From: Planctomycetia bacterium
GTDB lineage: Bacteria > Planctomycetota > Phycisphaerae > Phycisphaerales > SM1A02
Reading direction: 5' to 3'
Assembly (NCBI GenBank): GCA_005799205.1
Contig: SYHM01000134.1
Span: 1 to 5,649 of the forward strand
DNA length: 5,649 bases
The notes under the pieces were generated by a model, which ran no database searches, had not been told where the DNA came from, and worked only from the letters and a program-made list of their open reading frames with translations. The position numbers and the translations under genes are program-made. Each line of letters starts with the position of its first letter. Within the stretch, counting starts at the first letter, position 1. Of the stretch, positions 1 to 5,435 are shown one piece after another.

Positions 1-8
1 ATAACACT

Positions 9-422
9 GTGACCGTGCGAGAAAGAGACGACGAGCAAATCAACCGACGTGCGGCCGATCGTTTTTCGCCGCCAGTCGGATACTCCCGCGTCGTGATCGT
101 GCCAGACTCGACTGAACTCAAACCTCGTTCCGATGAAGCAGAACACTCTCTCGAGGGCCATGCCTACGACGTCTCGCTCAACGGGCTTCGCTTCGAACTT
201 GACGAGCCTCTCGACGAGGGCACGAAGGTCGATGTTGAATTGCACCTCCCTGGTCTCCTCCGATCGATTCGTACTAAGGGAAGGGTCGTCCGTGTGTTCG
301 ACGAGGATGGAGACGAAGGTCCAAAACGCATGGCTGTGACCTTTCAGTCATTCGACAATCCAGCTGATGCCTCTCGACTCACCGCGCATCTTGGGAGTGG
401 TTTTTTTGGATCTGAGCGGTAA
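9..422 (+). CDS. PilZ-domain protein (putative c-di-GMP receptor)
   Basis: This 137-residue soluble protein has both PilZ signature elements: an Arg cluster, NRRAADR (R13, R14, R18), and a D-x-S-x-x-G motif, DVSLNG (residues 54-59). Beta-rich sequence follows, including GRVVRVF at 91-97 and RMAVTF at 107-112, as expected for the PilZ barrel. In the family these two motifs bind cyclic di-GMP, so the protein is probably a single-domain c-di-GMP receptor, but its output partner cannot be read from the sequence. About 35 residues separate the two motifs, which I think is longer than usual and suggests a loop insertion. There is no signal peptide or membrane segment. The GTG at 9 is the first visible start. 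No in-frame stop is seen in the 8 bases before it, so the true start could lie outside the window; a second GTG is at 15. It ends 24 bp before rnc and is probably co-transcribed with it. The fold is well supported; ligand binding is inferred. Confidence 0.82.
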   Translation: MTVRERDDEQINRRAADRFSPPVGYSRVVIVPDSTELKPRSDEAEHSLEGHAYDVSLNGLRFELDEPLDEGTKVDVELHLPGLLRSIRTKGRVVRVFDEDGDEGPKRMAVTFQSFDNPADASRLTAHLGSGFFGSER

Positions 423-432
423 CTCGGCATCT

Positions 433-437
433 GGGAG
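433..437 (+). promoter_or_regulatory. Shine-Dalgarno site of rnc
   Basis: GGGAG lies 9 bases before the GTG at 447, in the 24-bp gap after the PilZ gene. It supports GTG 447 as the rnc start. The resulting N-terminus also places the conserved G-Y-x-F motif (residues 16-19) at nearly the same distance from the start as in E. coli RNase III. Confidence 0.6.
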
Positions 438-446
438 ATACAACTG

Positions 447-1268
447 GTGAGTCTCGATGACGCTGTCCGAACGAGCATTCAGGATGCCGTTGGGTACACA
501 TTTTCTGACCCGCAGCTGATCGTCCGAGCACTCACTCATGCATCGCTCGCCACACAGCGCACAGAAAGCAATGAGCGACTCGAATTGCTTGGAGACAGCG
601 TGCTGGGGTTCATTGTCTGTGAACACCTGTTTGAGAGGTACCCCAACGCGGACGAGGGCGTGCTCACCAAGATCAAGTCATTCCTTGTGAGTCGACGCAA
701 GTGCGCGGACTACGCACGCGAGGCGGGGCTCGTGGAGTTTCTTGCGCTCGGGAAGGGCTTTAGTGGAGGAGCGATTCCACCGTCGATTGCTGCTGCCGCG
801 TTCGAAGCGATCATCGCGGCGATCTACCTTGATGGCGGCATGGCTCCCGCGAGGAACTTCGTGATGCGGCATGTTGAGCCCCATGTTCACTCGACTGAGC
901 GAATGGGGCATCAGATGAATTTCAAGAGTGTGTTGCAGCAAGTCACCCAGTCGAGGAGCCTTGGGACTCCAACCTACAGTGTCGTTGACCAACGGGGTCC
1001 AGATCACGAAAAGTCCTTCGAAATATGCGTGATTGTTGGATCTCGGCGTTTTCAGAGTAGTTGGGCCGGAAACAAGAAGGACGCCGAACAGGCTGCTGCC
1101 CTGCTTGCGCTGCGAGAACTTGGGCACGCCACCGGAGAAGCATCAGAGATTCAAATCCTCTGGGAAGGACTGGCCGAGGATCATCCGCTGAGAGCAGCGG
1201 CGACGGACCTCGCGACCGAATCCGGTGACGCCGCCGCGTCGACGACAGCATCTGCGAGTGATGCGTAG
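447..1268 (+). CDS. rnc: Ribonuclease III
   Basis: This Mg2+-dependent endonuclease cuts double-stranded RNA and matures rRNA precursors and some mRNAs in the cytoplasm. The RNase III domain spans about residues 5-150 and carries the signature NERLELLGD (42-50). By alignment to E. coli, E43, E46, D50, E70 and E120 match E38, E41, D45, E65 and E117. The position of E. coli D114, a metal ligand, is Ala here (A117, in SIAAAAFEA). A double-stranded RNA-binding domain follows at about 157-226 and ends with the typical KKDAEQAAALLAL helix. At 273 residues it is longer than the usual 220-240. The excess is a 45-residue C-terminal tail, rich in Ala, Ser and Thr and probably disordered. The last 88 bp overlap aroK on the other strand. 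The start is GTG, preceded by a GGGAG site. Identity is certain; full catalytic activity is assumed from family membership. Confidence 0.96.
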   Translation: MSLDDAVRTSIQDAVGYTFSDPQLIVRALTHASLATQRTESNERLELLGDSVLGFIVCEHLFERYPNADEGVLTKIKSFLVSRRKCADYAREAGLVEFLALGKGFSGGAIPPSIAAAAFEAIIAAIYLDGGMAPARNFVMRHVEPHVHSTERMGHQMNFKSVLQQVTQSRSLGTPTYSVVDQRGPDHEKSFEICVIVGSRRFQSSWAGNKKDAEQAAALLALRELGHATGEASEIQILWEGLAEDHPLRAAATDLATESGDAAASTTASASDA

Positions 1269-1741
1269 GCGCTTGCTCGGCGGGCGCTCAGTTCTCGAAC
1301 TTCAGCTTCGAGTGGCAAGTCAGTGAGGGGGGGGCGAAGTGCCAGGTCGTTCGTCAGCCGCGCGACGAGCACCGCATTGGGAGCGTCGAGGTGCATGATC
1401 CGCCAACCCTGTGTGCGACTCTCTTGAAGCAGCGCGTGGCAGACAGGGTCACACGGTGCTCCAGCACCCACGGCGATGACGCGGGTCTTGTGTTCAGGAG
1501 CAGCGCTGGAAAGGGCTCTGCGAAGGGCCGACGCTTCGCCGGCCCTCCACACTGGCTCTCCAACAGCAGAGAAGACTTCGCGTGCGTCGCGGTACCCAAG
1601 CACACGAAGCACCAAAGTGTCGAGATCGAAAAAGGTTGCCCCGAGCAGGGCGGCGAGATGGCTACCAACGGTGGTCTTTCCGACCCCGCGCATCCCAATG
1701 AGGATGATTCCTCGAGGGGCTGACGCGGAGGTTCGGGTCAC
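1181..1741 (-). CDS. aroK: Shikimate kinase
   Basis: This enzyme phosphorylates shikimate at the 3-hydroxyl with ATP, the fifth step of the chorismate pathway, in the cytoplasm. The 186 residues carry the family's landmarks in order: a P-loop GMRGVGKTT (16-24); DLD (39-41), whose last Asp matches the shikimate-binding Asp; WRAGE (65-69), giving the substrate Arg R66; VGAGAP (91-96) in place of the usual GGG loop; the LID Arg in RPPLTD (136-141); and RRASAYASLAD (154-164), with R155 and Y159 matching the conserved R-x-x-x-Y. The GTG start overlaps the rpmH stop as GTGA, so translation is probably coupled; I see no independent ribosome binding site. The last 28 codons and the stop are antisense to the end of rnc. 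Two oddities are the Ala in the GGG loop and a run of eight C in the LID coding sequence. A related small-molecule kinase is possible but less likely. Confidence 0.87.
   Translation of the reverse strand: MTRTSASAPRGIILIGMRGVGKTTVGSHLAALLGATFFDLDTLVLRVLGYRDAREVFSAVGEPVWRAGEASALRRALSSAAPEHKTRVIAVGAGAPCDPVCHALLQESRTQGWRIMHLDAPNAVLVARLTNDLALRPPLTDLPLEAEVRELSARRASAYASLADAVVDAAASPDSVARSVAAALSG
1268..1288 (+). terminator. Possible hairpin at the rnc stop codon
   Basis: On the + strand, 1268-1276 can pair with 1280-1288 around the 3-base loop TCG. This gives nine pairs, three of them G-U. In the - strand RNA the G-U pairs become A-C mismatches, so the hairpin is better for the rnc transcript than for aroK. 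No T-run follows, so it is not a classical intrinsic terminator. It could stop or protect the 3' end of the rnc mRNA, or be chance in GC-rich coding DNA, since it lies inside aroK. Confidence 0.2.
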
Positions 1742-1872
1742 CGCGGATTGATGCGGCGACCGAGGCGCCGTTTTCGGTTGATGATCTTGCGACCCGAGCT
1801 CGTCTTCATGCGGGCGCGAAAACCCACGGCGCGGACTTTCTTTCTTCGACTGACTTTATGTGGGTAATGCAT
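1738..1872 (-). CDS. rpmH: Ribosomal protein L34 (bL34)
   Basis: I translated this gene by hand from the - strand; at 44 codons plus stop it is easily missed. The product is very basic and contains the L34 core GFRARMKTSSGRKIINRK (residues 17-34), followed by RRLGRR (35-40). This matches the bL34 consensus GFRARM-x-T-x-x-GR-x-x-x-x-RR-x-x-GR, and 44 residues is the normal family length. The protein belongs to the large ribosomal subunit and binds 23S rRNA. The N-terminus begins MHYPHKVS instead of the common MKRTxQPS, which may be lineage-specific. The ATG at 1872 lies 50 bp downstream of phoU, without a clear ribosome binding site. The TGA stop overlaps the GTG start of aroK by 4 bp (1738-1741). 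In most bacteria rpmH sits beside rnpA, yidC and dnaA; none of these is here. Confidence 0.93.
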   Translation of the reverse strand: MHYPHKVSRRKKVRAVGFRARMKTSSGRKIINRKRRLGRRINPR

Positions 1873-1922
1873 GGCGGGTCGAAGAGCCTAGCCGAAGTGT
1901 GCCAAATTGGGAAGGGGGAAAT

Positions 1923-2579
1923 TCAATCATGCACATGCCGCACCACACGCCCCTCGATCAGAAAGATCACATCATCTGCGATGTGCGCTGCGACATCGGC
2001 GATTCGCTCAAATCGCTGCGCAATCCCCAGGATTTCGATCGCATTGGTGGCGGCTTCTTGGTTGCGTGGCATCTCTTCGCGCCCCCAGAGCAGCACTGTC
2101 TTATGTATGTCGTCAATGCGCTGGTCTGAACGGCGAACCTGCCTGCACAGCTGGGTGTCCTCATTGATCATCGCTGAGAGCACATCGCTGAGCATCGTGC
2201 GTGCTCCAAACGCAATATCCATCAAGGGGGATGGCATATCCGCTGCCTGAGTCGCACCCAATCTGAGCAAGCGTTTCGAGATTCCGCGTGCGAGGTCGCC
2301 GATGCGTTCGAGTTCTCCGCTGATGCGGATCACTGCGAGGACGAATCGCAGATCGGTGGCCACTGGGTGTGCGAGCGCCAAGAGTCGCATGCACTGCGCC
2401 TCGATGTCGACTTCCATTTGATCGATCTCGTCATCGCCCTGCCGCACGCTCTGAGCGATCTCGAGATTCGAGTCGATCAGCGCTTCCACCACTGCGTTCA
2501 CGCGCTGCTCAACAAGCGCACCCATCCCGAGCAGGCTGCGCCGGAGTTCGAGAATTTCTGTTTGAAGATTGACTCCCAT
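1923..2579 (-). CDS. phoU: Phosphate transport regulator PhoU
   Basis: PhoU is a cytoplasmic, peripheral membrane protein that signals between the Pst transporter and the PhoR sensor kinase, keeping the Pho regulon off when phosphate is plentiful. The 218 residues form the typical duplicated three-helix bundle. The first copy holds ELERIGDLA (89-97) and the second RFERIADVAAHIADD (189-203). Each carries the E-x-x-x-D metal-cluster motif (E91/D95 and E191/D195). The N-terminal pattern with MGALVEQRV (19-27) is also standard. Length is close to the usual 215-240. The ATG at 2579 has a strong GGAGG site 6 bases upstream and lies 22 bases past the end of pstB, which fits the conserved pst-phoU order. 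No residue known to be essential appears missing. Confidence 0.96.
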   Translation of the reverse strand: MGVNLQTEILELRRSLLGMGALVEQRVNAVVEALIDSNLEIAQSVRQGDDEIDQMEVDIEAQCMRLLALAHPVATDLRFVLAVIRISGELERIGDLARGISKRLLRLGATQAADMPSPLMDIAFGARTMLSDVLSAMINEDTQLCRQVRRSDQRIDDIHKTVLLWGREEMPRNQEAATNAIEILGIAQRFERIADVAAHIADDVIFLIEGRVVRHVHD

Positions 2580-2585
2580 CGTGGT

Positions 2586-2590
2586 CCTCC
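2586..2590 (-). promoter_or_regulatory. Shine-Dalgarno site of phoU
   Basis: On the - strand GGAGG stands 6 bases before the phoU ATG at 2579. It is the strongest ribosome binding site in the window. It lies in the short pstB-phoU gap, so phoU can be translated independently of pstB. Confidence 0.8.
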
Positions 2591-2601
2591 AGTGGCGCCG
2601 G

Positions 2602-3456
2602 TCAGCCGAAGCGGCCCGTCACATAGTCCTCAGTCTGACGGTTTTTCGGATTCGTGAAGAGCAGATCAGTCGCACCTGATTCGATCAGCCTCCCTTCATA
2701 AAAGAACGCAGTCGAGTCAGACACTCGCGACGCCTGCTGCATGTTGTGCGTGACGATCACAATCGTGTAACTCGCGCGCAGCTCTCGAATGAGCTGTTCG
2801 ATCGAGGCTGTTGACCTCGGATCGAGCGCCGAGCATGGCTCGTCCATGAGCAACATTTCTGGGCCGATCGCCACGGCTCGCGCAATGCACAGCCGTTGTT
2901 GCTGCCCACCAGAGAGACCGAGTGCGGAACTGTCAAGGCGATCTTTTACCTCGTCCCACAATGCAGACGCGCGCAAACTCTGCTCGACGAGTTCTTCAAG
3001 ATCGGTCCGCGCGTACACGCGATGAAGCCGTGGCCCAAAGGCGACATTGTCGAAGATCGACTTGGGGAATGGATTGGGCTTTTGAAAGACCATTCCGACT
3101 CGACGGCGAAGGTCGACTACATCGAGTGAACGGTCGAGCAGATCGATGCCGTGCAGTGAGAGCGTTCCTGCAGCGCGCGCTCCAGGAATTGTGTCGTTCA
3201 TTCGATTGATCCACCGAAGGAGCGTGCTCTTGCCGCAACCCGAGGGCCCAATGAATGCACATACCTGCCGCGTTGCGATCTCGAGGTCGAGCGCGTGGAG
3301 CACTTGATGGTCGCCATACCAACTGTTGAATCCACGCATCGAGATGGCCGATGGGTGTGCAGCCGCCGGGAGTCGCGCCTCGTCAGGTCTTCGTTGGTCG
3401 ATCGAGGTTGGTGGAGCGTGATCGATCGGGGGCCTCAGTGTGGTAGGAATCATCAT
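2602..3456 (-). CDS. pstB: Phosphate ABC transporter ATP-binding protein PstB
   Basis: PstB is the ATPase of the PstSCAB phosphate importer and works as a dimer on the cytoplasmic face of PstC/PstA. With the start at 3456 it has 284 residues. Visible motifs are Walker A GPSGCGKST (70-78), Q-loop FQKPNPFP with Q125, ABC signature LSGGQQQ (181-187), Walker B LLMDEP (202-207), D-loop SALD (209-212) and switch His in THNMQQA (H237). The PstB hallmark ending QTEDYVTGRFG is present. The reading frame is open upstream to 3777, but that part is antisense-free shadow within pstA. ATG 3456 overlaps the pstA stop as ATGA, a standard coupling arrangement, and is followed by a second ATG at 3453. I see no separate ribosome binding site. 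About 36 Pro/Ala-rich residues precede the ABC domain; E. coli PstB, at 257 residues, has only a short leader. Confidence 0.96.
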   Translation of the reverse strand: MMIPTTLRPPIDHAPPTSIDQRRPDEARLPAAAHPSAISMRGFNSWYGDHQVLHALDLEIATRQVCAFIGPSGCGKSTLLRWINRMNDTIPGARAAGTLSLHGIDLLDRSLDVVDLRRRVGMVFQKPNPFPKSIFDNVAFGPRLHRVYARTDLEELVEQSLRASALWDEVKDRLDSSALGLSGGQQQRLCIARAVAIGPEMLLMDEPCSALDPRSTASIEQLIRELRASYTIVIVTHNMQQASRVSDSTAFFYEGRLIESGATDLLFTNPKNRQTEDYVTGRFG

Positions 3457-4388
3457 GACTGCAGGGGTCGTTGGAGCTTCTGACGGATGATGATCGCAAT
3501 GGAATTGAAGACGAGCAGGGCGATGAGTTGCACAATGATCGCAGCCGCCGCGAGTTTGTGAAAGTCCGCTTGGGGACGACCAGCCCAGTTGAAAATCTGA
3601 AGCGGAAGCACCGTGAAATCGCTCATGAGATTCGTCGGAGTCTGAAAGACCAAGAGAAAACCGCCGATGACTAAAAGAGGCGCTGCTTCGCCGACCGCAC
3701 GGCTCATCGCCAGAATAGACCCGGTCATGATGGTCGGCAGCGCGGCGGGAAGCGAGACTCGCCAGACCACCTGCCACGGAGTTGACCCGAGTGCGAGTGC
3801 TCCTTGGCGCAGGGACTGCGGCACCGAGCGAAATGCCTCTTGGCTCGCGATGATCATGATGGGCAAGATTACGAGTGCCAAGGTGAGTCCCCCTGCGAGC
3901 ACGCTTGGTCCACAGGGAAACTGGATGAACAAGAGGCTCTCAGGGTTGCCGAGCGACCAGGGAGCATCGCCAGTATTCAGTCCGAAACATCGCACGAACG
4001 CCGCGAGCGCCAGGATTCCGTAGACGATGCTTGGAACCCCTGAGAGGTTTGAAATGTTGAGCTGGATCAGCCGCTTGACGCGCGACCGCTTCGCAAACTC
4101 CTCAAGGTAGATCGCTGTGCCAATTCCCATCGGAATGGCCACGAGTCCGCAAATTGCGCAAACCCAGATCGATCCCATGAGAGGTGCCTTAATGCCAGCC
4201 TGCGCTGCTTTGCGCGAAGCGAACGAGTCAAGAAAGCGCCAGCTGACCGAGCTCCATCCCTCAACCGCGATGGAGATCATCAGCACGCAGAGCACGAGGA
4301 TCGCGATCGAGGTCGCGGCAAAGCACCCGTAGAGAAAGATGCGGTTGCTCGCCATGCGGCGCGACGTTGTGATGGTCCGGGGGCCCAC
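3453..4388 (-). CDS. pstA: Phosphate ABC transporter permease PstA
   Basis: PstA is one of the two inner-membrane subunits that form the phosphate channel with PstC. The 311 residues show about six hydrophobic segments, near 17-41, 70-95, 115-137, 163-183, 220-248 and 281-303. Before the fifth is the cytoplasmic EAA loop that contacts PstB (about 184-218, EAFRSVPQSLRQGALALGST and on to LPAALP). The motif SNLSGVPSIVYGILAL (113-128) is typical of PstA. The GTG start at 4388 shares one base with the pstC TAG stop and has a GAGGAG site 8 bases upstream, inside the last pstC codons. An ATG at 4355 would give 300 residues but has no ribosome binding site, so I prefer the GTG. The gene ends in a 4-bp overlap with pstB. 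Confidence 0.95.
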   Translation of the reverse strand: MGPRTITTSRRMASNRIFLYGCFAATSIAILVLCVLMISIAVEGWSSVSWRFLDSFASRKAAQAGIKAPLMGSIWVCAICGLVAIPMGIGTAIYLEEFAKRSRVKRLIQLNISNLSGVPSIVYGILALAAFVRCFGLNTGDAPWSLGNPESLLFIQFPCGPSVLAGGLTLALVILPIMIIASQEAFRSVPQSLRQGALALGSTPWQVVWRVSLPAALPTIMTGSILAMSRAVGEAAPLLVIGGFLLVFQTPTNLMSDFTVLPLQIFNWAGRPQADFHKLAAAAIIVQLIALLVFNSIAIIIRQKLQRPLQS

Positions 4389-5353
4389 TACTCGTACTCC
4401 TCACGGTAACGACGGAGCACGATCGCACCGATCCATGTCAACGCAAAGGTGATGAGGAAGAGTGTGAACGCAACGGCGTAACTCGACTTGTATTCGATCC
4501 CGGCCGCAGGCGCATCGCCGAGAAAGATCTGCACCATGTAGGCCGTCATCGTCTGAACCTGTGATGATGGGTCAGCCGTCATGTGTGCGAGCCCTCCGGC
4601 GGCGAGCGCGACGATCATCGTCTCTCCAATCGCACGGGTGAGCGCCAGCAAGAATGCTGCGACGATTCCTGATAGCGCAGCGGGGACCACAACCTTCGCG
4701 CTGACATCAAACTTAGTGGATCCAAGTGCATATGCGCCGTCTCGAAGCGATTGAGGCACTGCGCGCAGCGCGTCTTCGCAGAGCGAACAGACGATCGGGA
4801 GAATCATGATTCCAACCGCGATTCCCGCCGACATCGCACTGTATGTTCCAAAACTGCTCGAGAGCGGCTGCAGCAGCATCGGAGTGATAAAGGTGACCGC
4901 AAAAAAGCCGTAGACCACGGTGGGCACTCCCGCGAGCACTTCGAGAGCGGCTTTCAACGCCACACGCCGCCGTGGCGGCGCATACTCACTGAGGTAGACC
5001 GCAGTCATGAGTCCCATTGGGAGGGCAACAACTCCAGCAATGGTGGTGACGAGCAGTGTGCCAGCCACAAGCGGCAGGACTCCGAAGAGTGGCTGCGCCC
5101 CAAGCAGTGGACTCCACTCGGTGCCAGAGAAAAATGACCACACGGAGATTTCGGGATGCCCCTGTGCCGTGAAGAATCGGTACGTCTCGACTGCGAGCAC
5201 GACGATAATCGCCGCCGTCGTCACCACGCTCAGGCACGTCAGTAGCCAGAGAACGGCGCGGATCGATCCTTCAAATCTCCGACGCACGAGGAGCGAACAG
5301 GGAGTGCCGCGCTGGGCGATCTCTGCGGCGGTTCGAGCTGCGGCGGCAATCAT
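4388..5353 (-). CDS. pstC: Phosphate ABC transporter permease PstC
   Basis: PstC pairs with PstA to form the phosphate-conducting channel in the inner membrane. The 321 residues show about six hydrophobic segments, near 32-56, 90-120, 138-160, 173-191, 226-255 and 291-314. The EAA loop at about 193-230 reads EDALRAVPQSLRDGAYALGS and continues to VVVPAALSGI. The family motifs LPMGLMTAVYLSEYA (111-125) and LAGVPTVVYGFFAV (140-153) are present, as is RAIGETMIVALAAG (240-253). A cytoplasmic N-terminal leader of about 30 residues precedes the first segment. ATG 5353 is the first possible start, because an in-frame TGA lies four codons upstream; I see no good ribosome binding site before it. The gene starts 82 bp after pstS and shares one base with pstA. 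Confidence 0.95.
   Translation of the reverse strand: MIAAAARTAAEIAQRGTPCSLLVRRRFEGSIRAVLWLLTCLSVVTTAAIIVVLAVETYRFFTAQGHPEISVWSFFSGTEWSPLLGAQPLFGVLPLVAGTLLVTTIAGVVALPMGLMTAVYLSEYAPPRRRVALKAALEVLAGVPTVVYGFFAVTFITPMLLQPLSSSFGTYSAMSAGIAVGIMILPIVCSLCEDALRAVPQSLRDGAYALGSTKFDVSAKVVVPAALSGIVAAFLLALTRAIGETMIVALAAGGLAHMTADPSSQVQTMTAYMVQIFLGDAPAAGIEYKSSYAVAFTLFLITFALTWIGAIVLRRYREEYE
4397..4402 (-). promoter_or_regulatory. Shine-Dalgarno site of pstA
   Basis: On the - strand GAGGAG lies 8 bases before the GTG at 4388. The same six bases encode two Glu codons near the end of pstC (REEYE). The site decides between GTG 4388 and the weaker candidate ATG 4355, and suggests that pstA translation follows pstC translation. 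Confidence 0.7.
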
Positions 5354-5435
5354 GGAAAGAGCTCACAATCGAGAAGGGGAAGACTGCAAGGTATCCGATC
5401 GTCCGATGACTTCAGCGACCGCGAAACGCACAAAA
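5354..5435 (-). other. pstS-pstC intergenic gap
   Basis: This 82-bp gap is the largest between genes of the phosphate cluster. I find no convincing hairpin with a T-run, no clear Pho box and no strong ribosome binding site in it. Many bacteria make more PstS than the other subunits by partial termination or mRNA processing here, but the sequence gives no direct sign of which applies. Confidence 0.4.

Noticed and set aside
401..407. Run of seven T near the end of the PilZ gene, resembling a slippery or terminator tract
   Set aside because: No hairpin precedes it, and it encodes Phe-Phe in frame, 13 bases before the normal stop.
678..1127. 149-codon open frame antisense to rnc
   Set aside because: There are no recognisable motifs, the composition is typical of a shadow frame in GC-rich coding DNA, and the sense strand clearly encodes RNase III.
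1890..1905. TTGGCAC upstream of rpmH, resembling the -24 half of a sigma-54 promoter
   Set aside because: The required -12 element (TTGC at the correct spacing) is absent; GGCT stands there instead.
3457..3777. In-frame upstream extension of pstB by 107 codons
   Set aside because: It lies wholly within pstA in another frame, has low-complexity Ser/His/Arg-rich composition unlike PstB, and the ATGA overlap gives a standard start at 3456.
4353..4355. ATG within the N-terminus of pstA as an alternative start
   Set aside because: No ribosome binding site precedes it, whereas GTG 4388 has GAGGAG at good spacing and touches the pstC stop.
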